A stretch of 28,517 nt of DNA from an uncultured Mycoplasmataceae bacterium (GTDB taxonomy: Bacteria > Bacillota_I > Bacilli_A > Mycoplasmatales > Mycoplasmoidaceae), in NCBI GenBank assembly GCA_949283985.1, contig CASDUM010000027.1, positions 1-28,517 of the forward strand, given 5' to 3'. Made by a program: the position numbers and the translations under genes. The stretch's first letter is position 1. Each line of letters opens with the position of its first letter. The notes under the pieces were generated by a model, which made no database searches, was not told where the DNA came from, and saw only the letters and a program-made list of their open reading frames with translations. Of the stretch, positions 1 to 10,102 are shown piece after piece.

Positions 1-1
1 C

Positions 2-3000
2 AATTCAAATAAAATTAAATCACTTGAAGATATCATTCTTGAACAATCTGAGTTATTAAAATCAGTTGCTACAACTGCACAAGAATTTAGTGAAGAAACT
101 AACTCTAAATTTGCAAATGTTGAAGATAAAATCTCAGCAATTAATGAACAAATTTTTATCTTAAAACAAACTGATGAAACTCTTGAACAAAGAATTGAAG
201 AAAAACAAGCTGAAGTTAGAGAATTAATTAGTTCATTAGAAAAATCTATAAACGAAAAATTATTAGATGTTGATGAAAAAATTATGCTAACTACAAAAGA
301 AACGCTTGATATTGTTAATAGTTTCAATGATGAAATCACTTCTAAAATCTTAAAAATAGAAGAAACAATTATTAAAAATAATGATTATATTCTTGAAATT
401 GAGATTAAAGAAATAAAAGAAAAATTATCTCAAACTGTTTCTGATATTAGAGAAAATGCAGACAAAATTTCTTCTAATAATAATAAAATTCAATTGATTG
501 AAAGAAACTTTGAAGAGCTTTCTATGAAATCATCTAGTGACGATGAATTATTAAGAAATGAAATCAATAAATTAAATGAAGAAAATAAAAACATTCTTGA
601 TTTAATAAATAAAAATAAAGAAATAATAGAAGATGAAATAAGTAAGAATGTAAAAGAGATAGAAGAAAAAATAAAATCAACATCTTATGAACTTTCAGAA
701 AAAATTAATAATTTATTTGAAGAAGTTAAATCATTAATTGATCAAATAGAAACTAAACATAATGAATCTATATTAACTATTAACCAAAAAACTGAAATGT
801 TAGAAGGATTGATTCTTGATACAAATGAAAGAATTGGTTTAGTTGATAGTAAAGTCATTAATTTAGAAGAAAAATCTAATAAGCACGAAGAAGATATTAT
901 AGAAATTAAATCTAAAGTATCTGATGTTTCAAAAGAATTTGATTTAATAAAGAAAAACTGAATTATTAATAACCAAAAAATTGCTAGTTTAGAAAAAGTA
1001 ATATTACAACATTCAGCAGAATTAAAAGAGTTATATACTAATATGAATGAATATGCTGAAATCAAGTTTAATGATATTGAAGAAAAAATTAGCAACATTA
1101 AAATTGAAATTAATAATTTAACTGAAATAAATCAAAAATATGAATCAAAAATTGATGATTTAGAAAACCAAATTACAAATAATATCATTTCAAGATTAAA
1201 TAAAATTGATCTTCAAGTTTCAGAAATAAATGATTGAATTAAGAACTTCAATGTTAAAACTGATGAAATTCTTGAAGAAATCAAAAAAATCAAAGAATCT
1301 ACTGGCAGTATCAACAATAATGACATCACTAAAGTTCAAGAAAATAAGTTAAAAGAGCTTTATGATGAAATAATTAAAATGATTGATGACAATAGAAATG
1401 AATACAACTTGAAAATGAATGATTTAACAAGATACCTTGGTGTTTCTGAAGAAGAATTAAAACAAGATCAAGTTTCTATTTTAGAAAAAATAAGAAACAA
1501 TGAAAATAGAATCATTAAATTAGAAAATCTTTTATTAGTTCAAGGTCACGAAATTAAATCTGTAGTTGATGGAAATTCAAATTCTGACATTAGTGAATTA
1601 ATTAATAAAGTTGAAAACTTAATTTCAGGTGAAATTAGCATTAAAAAAGAAATTGAAAAACTTATTAATGAAAATGTTGAAATTAAAAAACAATTAAAAG
1701 AAACATCAACTTTAATTGAAACTAATTACGACATATTAAGCACTTTATTTAAGGACACTAATGAAAGAATTTCTTACAACAAAGATCAAATTGACAAAAT
1801 TCTTCTACTTGTTTCAAATGGTGAACAAGCAACTCATGAAATAGATAAATTAAATGATTTATTAAAAACTATTAAAGAACATTCTGATGAAATTTTTAGA
1901 TTAAAAGAAATAATTGAAGGAATAAATGATCCTGATTTATATAATAAATTTGAAGCTAGAATAAATGATTTAGAATACAAAAATAGTGTATTAGAGGAAG
2001 AATTTAAACTTCATAAAAATATATTCAATAACACAATTGATGAAATAAATAAAACAATTTTAGTTTTAACTAATGAAGTTAAAGAAATTTCTGAACTTAA
2101 GCTAAAAGATTCTAACGAAATTAATTCAAGTGAATTAAAAGAAAAGATAACTAACATTGTTGAAACAATAGTTACTAATAACTTAAAATATTTGATAGAT
2201 GATATTAATGAATTTAAAAAGATGACTTTTGAAGACAAAGTTGTGATCATAGATGAAATTATTAAATTCAAAGAAAGCTTTGATACAATAGAATCTAAAT
2301 TAAGACTTATTTTAGATAAAGAAGATGAAAACTCAATTATTTCTTTATTAAAGAAAACAAGGGAAGAATTATCATTCCTAACAAATGAAATTGTTGATAT
2401 TGAAAAAGCATGATTAATTAATAATCAAAAATTAGTTAGAATGGAAAATTTATTATTACTACAATCAGAAGAAATGAAAGAATTCTCTGATAAAATGGGA
2501 GAACTTTCTGCTAAAAATATGGCAGTTGTTAACGACTTAATTAAATCTGAAAATGAATTAAAAGAAGAAATTCATAATTTAAAAAATAAAGATGAAGAAT
2601 TAAGTGAACAATATAGTAGATTTAAAAATATGTTTGAACTTAAATTAAATGAAGTAGCAATAAATATTAAATCATTATTTAATGACTATGATGAAAAAGT
2701 TCAATTAGATATTAAAAAAATACACGACGATTTAGAAGAAAAAATAAAACCTAACATCATTTTAACTAAAGAGGAAGCTAAAGAAATTATTACAAGATAT
2801 ATTCTTGAAATAACTAATGTAGAAATTCCAAAAATAATTGATTTATTAAATAATACAAATAGCCAATTAAATAAAACATATGAAGCATGATTAAGAAATA
2901 ATCAACAAGTTTCATTGATTGAAGAAGTAATTTTAGATCAAGATAAAGAATTAAGAAATGCTTCTAAGAAAAATTTCGAAGAAATGCAACATATTTCTTT

Positions 3001-3241
3001 ATTACTTGATGAAATAAATAAAAAAGAAAATAAAAATGATACACTTGAAATGCTTAAAAAAATTAATGATTTAGAAGAAATTATTAAAAATATTGAAGGA
3101 AAATTCTCTGTAAGTGAAATTAAAGAAGTTGTTGAAAAACAAGAAGAGATTGCAGTAGCATTAAATGATTCAGAACTTAAATCAGATGTTAAGGATGCAA
3201 TTCTAGAATTAGTATTAAATCACAAGAAGAGATTAGTGTAA
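2..3241 (+). CDS. Giant coiled-coil protein, 5' end outside the window
   Basis: I do not recognise a named family. The frame is open from base 2 to the TAA at 3239-3241 (1079 residues visible) once TGA is read as Trp, so the pieces between TGA codons are one protein. It is almost entirely Glu/Lys/Asn/Ile/Leu heptad-like sequence with very few Pro or Gly, no membrane segment, and no Cys that I noticed. Trp occurs at visible residues 320, 412, 804 and 963. At 320, 804 and 963 it starts a recurring motif of the form W-[IL]-x-N-N-Q-[KQ]-[LIV], followed about five residues on by [LMI]-E-x-[LV]-[IL]-L; Trp-less copies sit near 159-176 and 496-520. A long alpha-helical rod, perhaps cytoskeletal or a surface filament, is inferred. 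The downstream gene carries the same motif and starts 20 bases later, so the two are probably cotranscribed and may be partners. Confidence 0.85.
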
Positions 3242-3261
3242 AATAAAGGAGGGTATTAATT

Positions 3262-4692
3262 ATGAGATATAGACACACTAGTGTATATGAAATGGCAAAA
3301 ACAAATACCAATAATGACATTTCATTAAATAAATTAGAAGAACTTATTAATCAATTAATTCCTTCTTGTCAAGAAAATACAGAAGATATTTCAATAATTA
3401 AAGAAAAATCATCAATTGATGAGAGTAGATTATCAAGGTTAGAAGAATTAGTTTCTCAACATTCAGAAGAGCTTGAAAAATTCAAACAAGAAAAAGATGA
3501 ATTAATTAATTTAATTGAAGAAAAAATTAATTCACTTTCTCCTTCTGATAATAAGCAAGCTGAATTACTGTTAGATGAATTATTATTATTCAAAAATGAA
3601 CAGCAAAAATTCAATATTGAAGTAATTGAAAAAGTTGATGATAGAATAGATAGGATTAATGAATTAATTGATTTTATCAATTCTATGAAAGGTAAAATAG
3701 ATTCATTAGAAGAGTCACTAAATGAAAAATTAAATGAGACTAAAAATGAAGAAACAACAATTATAAATGATATTGTTGAAACTGTTGTTGAAAGTAATTC
3801 AAATAGTGATCTAGAAAAAGAAGTTGAAATTCTAAAATCTGAAATAATAAAAGAACAACAAGAAAATAAAAGATTAAAAGAACTTCTTGAAGAAGAAAAA
3901 GAAAATCCTGAAGATGATTTATCTTTTAATGAAGATTGATTAAAAGAGTTTGAAAGAATGAAATTATCACTTGAGGATGATGGTATTTATGAATATGAAT
4001 ATGATGAAACAGGAGACGAAGATATGAAATTCGATTTTTATAATGGTGAATTACCAAAGACTAAAATTGTTAAAGTTAGATCTAATGATTTAGTAAAATC
4101 TTATGATCATGATGAAATCAATTCGTTTATTGGTGAAGAAGCTAGAAAATTAGCTTCAAGAGAAATTGATAAATTACAACAAGATTCTGAAATGACTCAA
4201 AAAGCTTGATTAGCTAATAATCAAAAATTAACTCAAATGGCATCTATAATTGAAAAACAAGAACAAGAAATTAAAAGATTAAATGCTGAAAATAGATTAA
4301 AAGATTTCGATAGCGAAAACTTCTCTGAAGATTTATCAAAAATGATTAAACATGAAGCATTAAAATTAATAAGAGAAGAATACGAAGAAAGAATCTTAAA
4401 TCTAGAACACGGAAAAAGAAACAATCAATCATCATCAGTTGAAGAATTGGAAAGAGAGCTACAACTTCAAAAAGCTGAGAATGAAAGACTTAGAGCTTTA
4501 TTAGGTGAAAAACCAGTTGAACCTCAAAAAGTTGTCGTTGAAGTAAAAGCTGAAGAACCTAAAGTTATTGTTAACAAGAATCCCGATATTGCAATTTCTC
4601 AAAAAAGAAAAAGAAAACAAAAATTCTTTTTTGAAATCAAAGAACACAATACACCAAAAATCACTAAAGCCGATCTTGATAGAGAAAAATAA
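3262..4692 (+). CDS. Second coiled-coil protein sharing motifs with the upstream rod protein
   Basis: This is a 476-residue protein of unrecognised family. Its ATG follows a very strong ribosome-binding site (AAAGGAGGG, about 3246-3254). Residues 1-20 are basic/polar and not a signal peptide. Residues 20-210 are coiled coil and include a copy of the upstream protein's motif at 54-74 (LEELVSQHSEEL compared with LEKVILQHSAEL upstream). Around 210-265 there is an acidic Asp/Glu/Tyr-rich stretch with Trp226. A full W-L-x-N-N-Q-K copy starts at Trp316, followed by more coiled coil to about 420. The tail holds a Pro/Val/Glu linker and then a basic cluster (KRKRKQ). It lies 20 bases after the giant coiled-coil gene and ahead of a terminator. 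The two probably arose from a shared repeat and may assemble together; the basic tail could bind nucleic acid, membrane or another protein, which is speculation. Confidence 0.88.
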
Positions 4693-4704
4693 ATACCATG
4701 ATAC

Positions 4705-4740
4705 AAATATTTATGATTTTAAATCATAAATATTTTTTTT
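4705..4740 (+). terminator. Intrinsic terminator of the coiled-coil operon
   Basis: The 14-base arm at 4705-4718 (AAATATTTATGATT) is exactly complementary to 4722-4735 with a three-base loop, and the 3' arm runs into an uninterrupted T tract to 4740. It lies 12 bases after the stop of the second coiled-coil gene and separates that unit from trmB. Confidence 0.85.
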
Positions 4741-4755
4741 ATTCACTAGATAGTT

Positions 4756-4761
4756 TATAAT
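4756..4761 (+). promoter_or_regulatory. Probable -10 element upstream of trmB
   Basis: A perfect TATAAT lies 30 bases before the trmB ATG and just after the terminator of the preceding operon. No convincing -35 hexamer is visible, because the expected position falls in the terminator's T tract. Assigned by position and match only. Confidence 0.45.
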
Positions 4762-4790
4762 TAATAAAATTAATATTTGGGAAAAACAAA

Positions 4791-5435
4791 ATGGGAAGAC
4801 TAAGAAAAAATCCTAAAGCGATAGAAAATTTATCAAAGAATAAAAATTATATTTTAAATCCCAGTTCATATAAATCGTTATGAAATAAGGAAATATTCAA
4901 GAACAACAATGATATTGAAATTGAAATAGGTTCAGGAAAAGGTATTTTTATAACTACAAAAGCTAAAGATAATTTAAATATAAATTATATAGCGATTGAT
5001 AAATATGAATCTATTTTAGTAAAATTGATAAAAAAAGTAACAAATGATATGAATAATTTAAGAGTCTTTTCATATGATGCAAAAGATTTAGAAAATGTTT
5101 TTGAAAAAGAAGAGATCTCAAAAATATATTTAAATTTTTCAGATCCATGACCAAAATCTAGACATGACAAAAGAAGATTAACACATATAAATTTTTTAAG
5201 AGTTTATAAAAATATTTTAAAGCATGAAGGTCTTATAGAATTTAAAACAGATAATTTAGATTTTTTTAATTGAACAATAGAACATTTGAATGAAATTGGA
5301 TTAGATATTAAATATGTAACATACGATCTTCATTCTGAAAGTATAGATAATACTATGACTGAATATGAAAAGAAATTTTCAGAAAAAGGAACAAAAATAA
5401 ATAAACTAGTATTTGATTTAAAAAAGTTAAAATAA
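4791..5435 (+). CDS. trmB: tRNA (guanine-N7-)-methyltransferase TrmB
   Basis: The 214-residue product transfers a methyl group from S-adenosylmethionine to guanine 46 in the variable loop of tRNAs. Near the N-terminus, EIEIGSGKGIF is the SAM-binding motif I. A central NFSDPWPKSRHDKRRL is the family's signature, with its Trp encoded by TGA, followed by the T-H-x-x-F-L stretch typical of TrmB; a conserved KTDN lies further on and a TEYE motif near the end. The length matches bacterial TrmB. The ATG at 4791 begins with MGRLRKNP, close to the usual MR-x-R-x-x-P start, although its Shine-Dalgarno (GGGAAAAAC) is poor. It has its own -10 box and stands alone between the coiled-coil terminator and the suf cluster. 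Confidence 0.95.
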
Positions 5436-5457
5436 ATTAGCAATATTTTTTTGTAAA

Positions 5458-5473
5458 TATAATGTTATATAAT
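5458..5473 (+). promoter_or_regulatory. Candidate -10 elements for the suf cluster
   Basis: Two perfect TATAAT hexamers lie at 5458-5463 and 5468-5473, 27 and 17 bases before the sufC start. TTGTAA at 5451-5456 is too close to act as a normal -35 for either. Using the downstream hexamer would give a transcript starting almost at the GGAG ribosome-binding site. No operator for an iron or redox regulator is obvious. Confidence 0.4.
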
Positions 5474-5489
5474 ATTATTGGAGTTTAAA

Positions 5490-6224
5490 ATGTTAAAGAT
5501 TAGTTCATTAAATGTTAATATAAAAGAAAAAAATATATTAAAAAATATTGATTTAGAAATTAATGAAGGAGATATAATTGCAATTCTTGGTCCAAATGGA
5601 CATGGAAAATCAACTATTTTAAAATCTATTTTTAATCATTACACGATAGAAAAAAAATCTGGAAAAATTACGTTTAACAATATAGATATTACAGACATGT
5701 CTCCAGATGAAATTTCTAAATTGGGAATATTTTTATGTGTTCAAACACCAGATGAAATACAAGGCGTTAGTATGATTGATTTTTTAAGATCAGTTGCTAA
5801 TTCACATTCTGAAGAAGGTGTTAAGATTTCTGAATTATATAAAAATATTGAGTCATCATTAAAAAAATTAAATTTAAATAGAGAAATTTTAAAAAGAAGC
5901 GTTAACACAAATTTTTCTGGTGGGGAAAAGAAAAAAAGTGAAATAATGCAAATGTTACTAATTAACCCACAGTTATTATTACTTGATGAAATTGATTCTG
6001 GTTTAGATGTTGACTCACTAAATGACATTATAAATATTATCAATGAATGATATAGTCAAGATAATAAAAAATCAATGGTAATTGTTAGTCACAATGAGAG
6101 AATTTTCAATAAAATAAAACCTAACAAAGTTATTGTTATACAAAATGGTGAAATTAAATTAATTGGTGGCAAGGAAATAATTGATAAAGTAAACGCTGAA
6201 GGATATGGTTGAATTAATGAGTAG
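5490..6224 (+). CDS. sufC: Fe-S assembly ATPase SufC
   Basis: This 244-residue protein is the ABC-type ATPase of the SufBCD Fe-S scaffold; it is cytosolic and hydrolyses ATP to drive conformational change in SufB/SufD. The Walker A motif GPNGHGKST lies at about 34-42, the ABC signature in NFSGGEKKKSE at about 143-153 (SufC has FSGGE rather than LSGGQ), Walker B in LLLLDEIDSGLD at about 160-171, and the switch histidine in IVSHNE. The D-S-G-L-D Walker B form is typical of SufC. The ATG at 5490 is preferred over TTG at 5478 because the TTG overlaps the GGAG ribosome-binding site at 5480-5483. It is the first gene of a sufC-D-S-U-B cluster, and its 3' end overlaps the start of sufD by 20 bases. 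Confidence 0.95.
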
Positions 6225-6789
6225 TCTAATAAAAAATTATGATGTGAATGGTTTTAAAAAAATATCAATTCTTGATTTAGATAAAAATAGAGAAAATGTT
6301 GAAATCAATGTTAATGTATCTAAAAACTCAAAAGTTATAATTAATTGTTCAGTGTTAAGCAATAATATCAAAAAGAACTATAAGGTTAACATTTATCATG
6401 AGTCATCTGACTCCACTAGCGAATGCTACTGTAACGGTATTTCTAAAGAAAATAATATAAAATTTGAAATTAATACAAGTATTAATAAAAATACTGAAAA
6501 TAATAATTGCAAACAAGAAATAAGAGGATATCTTTTAACGAAAAACTCAATGATAAAGGGTAATCCAAATTTAATTATTGATACAAACAAAATTAAAGCT
6601 AGTCACAAATTATCAATTGGCAAAGTTAATGATAATCATTTGTATTATTTAATGTCAAGAGGAATTGATAAAAAAGAGGCAATGTATTTATTAACATCAT
6701 CTATATTTTTTAGACACTTAGAAATGATAGATGAAGAAAAACAAGAAGAAATAAAAAATGAGATAAAGAGTTATTACAATGAATTATAA
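6205..6789 (+). CDS. sufD: SufD-like scaffold protein, strongly shortened
   Basis: SufD pairs with SufB, and each binds a SufC subunit in the Fe-S scaffold. Only about 190 residues are present, against roughly 400-450 in typical SufD. The C-terminal part shows the family pattern: GNPNLIIDTNKIKASHKLSI with the conserved A-S-H, then LYYLMSRGIDKKEA, which parallels LFYFMSRGISKEEA in SufB of the same cluster. The N-terminal half of the beta-helix looks reduced or absent, and the sequence there is Asn/Lys-rich and poorly recognisable. The family call rests on position (between sufC and sufS) and the C-terminal motif. The start is uncertain: ATG 6205 gives 194 residues inside the sufC overlap; ATG 6217 gives 190. 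The end overlaps sufS by 11 bases. The gene is intact, with no frameshift, so this is a compact form and not an obvious pseudogene. Confidence 0.82.
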   Translation: MVELMSSLIKNYDVNGFKKISILDLDKNRENVEINVNVSKNSKVIINCSVLSNNIKKNYKVNIYHESSDSTSECYCNGISKENNIKFEINTSINKNTENNNCKQEIRGYLLTKNSMIKGNPNLIIDTNKIKASHKLSIGKVNDNHLYYLMSRGIDKKEAMYLLTSSIFFRHLEMIDEEKQEEIKNEIKSYYNEL

Positions 6790-7987
6790 AAAAGATTTCC
6801 CATGATTTAAGAATAATCCAAATTTAATTTATTTAGACAGTGCAGCAACATCATTAAAATTAGAATGTGTTAAAGAAGCGATCAATGATTATATAGATAA
6901 TTGATCATACAATCCACATAATATTGATTCAAAACACACATACAAATGCATAGAAGTAATTAATGAAACTAGAAAATTACTTGCTAATTTTTTGAATTCA
7001 TCAGAATCTGGAAAAATAATTTTTACTCCAGGAGCAACATATTCTATTAATATAGCTGCAGACGGCATCAAACATAATTTAAATGAAGGTGATGAAATCA
7101 TTATTAATACAATGGAACACGCTTCAAATATTTTGCCATGATATAAAATAGCAGAAGAAAGAAAATGTAAAATTATTTTTGCAGAAATTCACGAATTAAG
7201 ATTAAATGAAGAAGACTTGATTAGTAAGATTACTAATAGAACAAAAATTATAGCTTTTGCTAATGCAACAAATCTTATTGGTAATAAGATTAATGCGGAA
7301 AAATTATCTATAAGAATTAAAGAAAAAAATCCTAATGTAATAATTTTTGTTGATGCAACACAATATTTATCATTAGAAAGAATGGATATTAAAAATTCAA
7401 AAATAGATTTTGTGTGTTGTTCTGCACACAAAATGTTTGGACCAACAGGAATTGGTGCATTATATTATTCAGATTGAGTTGGTAAAATTTTTAAACCATA
7501 TATTGTTGGTGGTGGAATGAATAATACGATAAATAAAAGTTCATTTACATACTTAAACGATGTTGGTAAATATGAAGGTGGAACGCCAAATGTAATGGGT
7601 ATTTTTGGATGAAACGCTGCATTAAAATATGTAGAAAAAATTGATTTAAATAAGGAAAAAAATAGATTAATAGAACTTAAAAAATATTTAGATAATGAAT
7701 TATCAAAAATTCAAAATGTAAAAATAATAAACAAAGGTATTAATTCACACATAACCATTTTCAATTACGATGGAATATTTAGTCAAGATTTTGCAAGCTA
7801 TTTGGGAGTAAACGGAATAATTGTAAGATCAGGATTATCTTGCGCTAAATTAATACATGAAAATATAAATAACAATGCAGTTATTAGAGTTTCATTAAGT
7901 ATCTACAATGACAAATCAGATGTTGATTATTTAATTAGCGTTATTAAAAAATTTAAGAAAGGAGATGAGTTAAATGGACTTATATAA
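6779..7987 (+). CDS. sufS: Cysteine desulfurase SufS
   Basis: This PLP-dependent class V aminotransferase-fold enzyme (402 residues) removes sulfur from L-cysteine and passes the persulfide to SufU. An N-terminal YLDSAATS is the family start motif. EHASNILPW carries the conserved PLP-stacking histidine, VDATQ the PLP-pyridine Asp, and SAHKMFGPTGIG the Schiff-base lysine, Lys218. The persulfide cysteine is Cys355 in RSGLSCAK, equivalent to RAGHHCAQ in other SufS. GGGMN and the EGGTPNVMGIFG stretch are also typical. The start overlaps sufD by 11 bases and the end overlaps sufU by 14, indicating translational coupling. The length is normal, all key residues are present, and four Trp are encoded by TGA. 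Confidence 0.96.
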
Positions 7988-8414
7988 AGATCAGGATTTT
8001 TGTAGACAAGTTATAATGGATAATTATGAACGTCCTAACAAAAGAATAGAAAAAGACGACTTAAATAATTTTTTAAAATTCAACAATAACTCAGACTCTT
8101 GTATTGATAACATAACAATTTTTATGAAAATTGAAAATAATATTATTAAAGAAATGTTTTTTTCTGGTATCGGATGTGCAATTAGTACTTCTTCATCAAA
8201 TATAATTTGTAATCTTTTAATTAACAAAACAATTGATGAAGCAAATGAAATATTATCAAATTATTCAAAAATGATTAAAGCAGAAGAATATAACCAAGAA
8301 CTACTAGGCGATTTAAATGTTTTTAACAACATTTCAAATCAACCAAATAGAATAAAATGTTCAACAATTGGTACAGACGCTTGTAAGGAAATAATAAGAG
8401 GAATAAATGGATAA
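7974..8414 (+). CDS. sufU: Zinc-dependent sulfurtransferase SufU
   Basis: SufU accepts persulfide sulfur from SufS and delivers it to SufBCD in Gram-positive bacteria. The 146-residue protein has the expected ligands: Cys43 with Asp45 (SCID, where most SufU have C-G-D), Cys68 in GIGCAIST, and Cys129 in IKCSTIGTDA. The GCAIS-x-S-S-S block is diagnostic for SufU. The strong GAAAGGAG site just upstream lies inside the end of sufS and the ATG overlaps sufS by 14 bases. The 3' end overlaps sufB by 8 bases. The Ile in place of Gly between the first Cys and the Asp is mildly unusual; the metal site otherwise looks complete. Confidence 0.94.
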   Translation: MDLYKDQDFCRQVIMDNYERPNKRIEKDDLNNFLKFNNNSDSCIDNITIFMKIENNIIKEMFFSGIGCAISTSSSNIICNLLINKTIDEANEILSNYSKMIKAEEYNQELLGDLNVFNNISNQPNRIKCSTIGTDACKEIIRGING

Positions 8415-9801
8415 AGAAAATATTAAAGATACATATGATTTTGGATTTAACGATGGTGATAATTCAATTATTAAATTTGAGCCAGGATTAAGTGAAGAAG
8501 TAATAAGAAGAATATCTAAAATAAAAAATGAACCCGAATGAATGTTAGATATTAGACTTAAAGCATATAAAACATTTATTAAAATGTCCAATCCTAAATT
8601 TGGACCATCACTAGAAGAAATTAATTTTGATGAAATAACATATTATTCTAGTTCAACAAAAAGATCTGAAGAAGATTGAGATAAAGTTCCAGAAGAAATT
8701 AAAAAAACATTTGAAATAATAGGTATACAAGAAGCAGAGGCAAAATATTTAAATGGTGTTTCTACTCAATATGATTCTGAAACAGTGTATAAAAAAATTA
8801 GTAATGAGTTAAAAGAACAAGGTGTTATTTTTTCTAATATAGAAAGCGCTATTCAAAAATATCCAGATATAGTTAAAAAATATTTTGGAAAATTAGTTAG
8901 CTATTCTGATAACAAATACGCAGCTCTTAATACTGCAGTTTGATCTGGCGGTTCTTTTATTTATATACCTGATGGAGTTAAATTAGAAAAACCATTACAA
9001 GCGTATTTTAGAATTAACGGTAATAAAACAGGACAATTTGAAAGAACACTAATAATACTAGAATCTGATGCATCATTACATTATGTAGAGGGTTGTACAG
9101 CACCCGTTTATGATGAAAATAATCTTCATGCTGCAGTTGTTGAAGTTTTTGTTGGAAAAAATTCTAATTGTAGATATACAACAATACAAAATTGATCTAA
9201 AAATGTTATGAATTTAGTAACAAAAAGAGCTATTGTTAAAGAAAACGGAAATATGTCATGAATAGATGGAAATATTGGTTCATATATTAATATGAAATAT
9301 CCATGTACAATACTAGCAGGAGAAAATTCTAAAAGTGATAGCATTTCAGTTGCAATAGGTAGCGGTAAAACAATACAAGATGTTGGGGCAAAAATGATTC
9401 ACATAGCTCCAAATACTAGATCATCAATTATTTCAAAATCTATCTCATTAAATGGAGGAGATTCTAGATATAGAGGTTTTGTTGAAATAGCAAAAGATGC
9501 AATTAATTCTATTTCTCATATAGAATGTGACACTTTAATTCTTGATGATATTTCAAGAAGTGATACAATCCCGACAGAAATTATTAATAACTCAGAATCA
9601 TATGTAGATCATGAAGCAAAAATTTCTACGATAAATGATGACCAATTATTTTATTTTATGAGTAGAGGTATTTCAAAAGAAGAAGCAGAATTTTTAATAA
9701 TTCTTGGATTTATTGAACCTTTTACAAAAGAACTTCCAATGGAATATGCTGTTGAATTAAATAGACTTATAAAAATGGATATGGAAGGATCGGTAGGTTA
9801 A
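8407..9801 (+). CDS. sufB: Fe-S scaffold protein SufB
   Basis: SufB is the main scaffold subunit of the SufBCD complex on which nascent Fe-S clusters are built. The product is 464 residues, full length. Recognisable blocks include GLSEEVIRRISKIKNEPEWM near the N-terminus (Trp by TGA), AALNTAVWSGGSFIYIPDGV, the YVEGCTAP stretch, SRYRGFVEIAKDA, HIECDTLILDD with the conserved cysteine, and the C-terminal DHEAKIS and LFYFMSRGISKEEAE. The long beta-helix core between 150 and 400 matches the family order. The start overlaps sufU by 8 bases, and the stop is one base before the next small gene. It completes the canonical Gram-positive order C-D-S-U-B. Confidence 0.96.
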
Positions 9802-9802
9802 T

Positions 9803-10045
9803 ATGTCATATTATAAGAAACCAAAATTTACATTAACTAATCATGTAATAAAAAGATATGTAGAAAGAGTTGAACCTAACCTTAGCGAATTTGAAGCAAG
9901 GACTAAAATCGAAAAAATTCTTGAAGATGTATTTCTTTCATCATCGGGCGATGATACTTCAGTAAAATTTATAACACATGATGGAAAATATGAAATTATT
10001 ACTACTAATGATTTTGTTGTTAAAACTATAATTCATAAAAAATAA
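9803..10045 (+). CDS. Small conserved-looking protein of unknown function after sufB
   Basis: I do not recognise this 80-residue protein. It starts one base after the sufB stop, with GGTAGG at 9792-9797 as a plausible ribosome-binding site, so it is very probably cotranscribed with the suf genes. It is cytosolic, with no membrane segment or signal and no cysteine, so it is not an Fe-S carrier by itself. The N-terminal part has a helix-like pattern TNHVIKRYVERVEP with spaced His and Arg residues, and the second half alternates hydrophobic and polar residues as in a small beta sheet (VKFITHDGKYEIITTND). The overall pattern is loosely like small RelE/DUF4258-type folds, but that is only a shape resemblance. 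Confidence 0.75.
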   Translation: MSYYKKPKFTLTNHVIKRYVERVEPNLSEFEARTKIEKILEDVFLSSSGDDTSVKFITHDGKYEIITTNDFVVKTIIHKK

Positions 10046-10056
10046 CATTTTAAAAA

Positions 10057-10077
10057 TACATATAGTCAAAATATGTA
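10057..10077. promoter_or_regulatory. Inverted repeat upstream of the ferritin-like gene, possible operator
   Basis: TACATAT at 10057-10063 and ATATGTA at 10071-10077 are perfectly complementary around a seven-base centre. No T run follows, so it does not look like a terminator. It sits 26 bases before the ferritin-like ATG, immediately before a weak -10-like TATTAT (10079-10084), where a repressor site would be expected. An AGGAG ribosome-binding site lies at 10091-10095. The cognate regulator is unknown. Confidence 0.4.
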
Positions 10078-10102
10078 GTATTATTAAATTAGGAGAATAT
10101 AT

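Noticed and set aside
742..1098. Minus-strand open frames across the coiled-coil genes, here and at 2011-2271, 3456-3680 and 4233-4424
   Set aside because: They mirror the Glu/Lys-rich plus-strand frame as Ser/Phe/Leu-rich sequence, have no ribosome-binding sites and match nothing known.
2..3241. Apparent row of short genes or a decayed gene broken by TGA codons
   Set aside because: All pieces share one frame with no other stop, and conserved genes elsewhere have TGA at family Trp positions, so this is one intact frame under table 4.
5478..5489. TTG start for sufC, and likewise TTG at 15902 for the exonuclease and 25183 for rplK
   Set aside because: In the sufC and rplK cases the TTG overlaps or abuts the Shine-Dalgarno itself, and in the exonuclease case it lies just upstream of AAAGGA; the later ATG or GTG has normal spacing.
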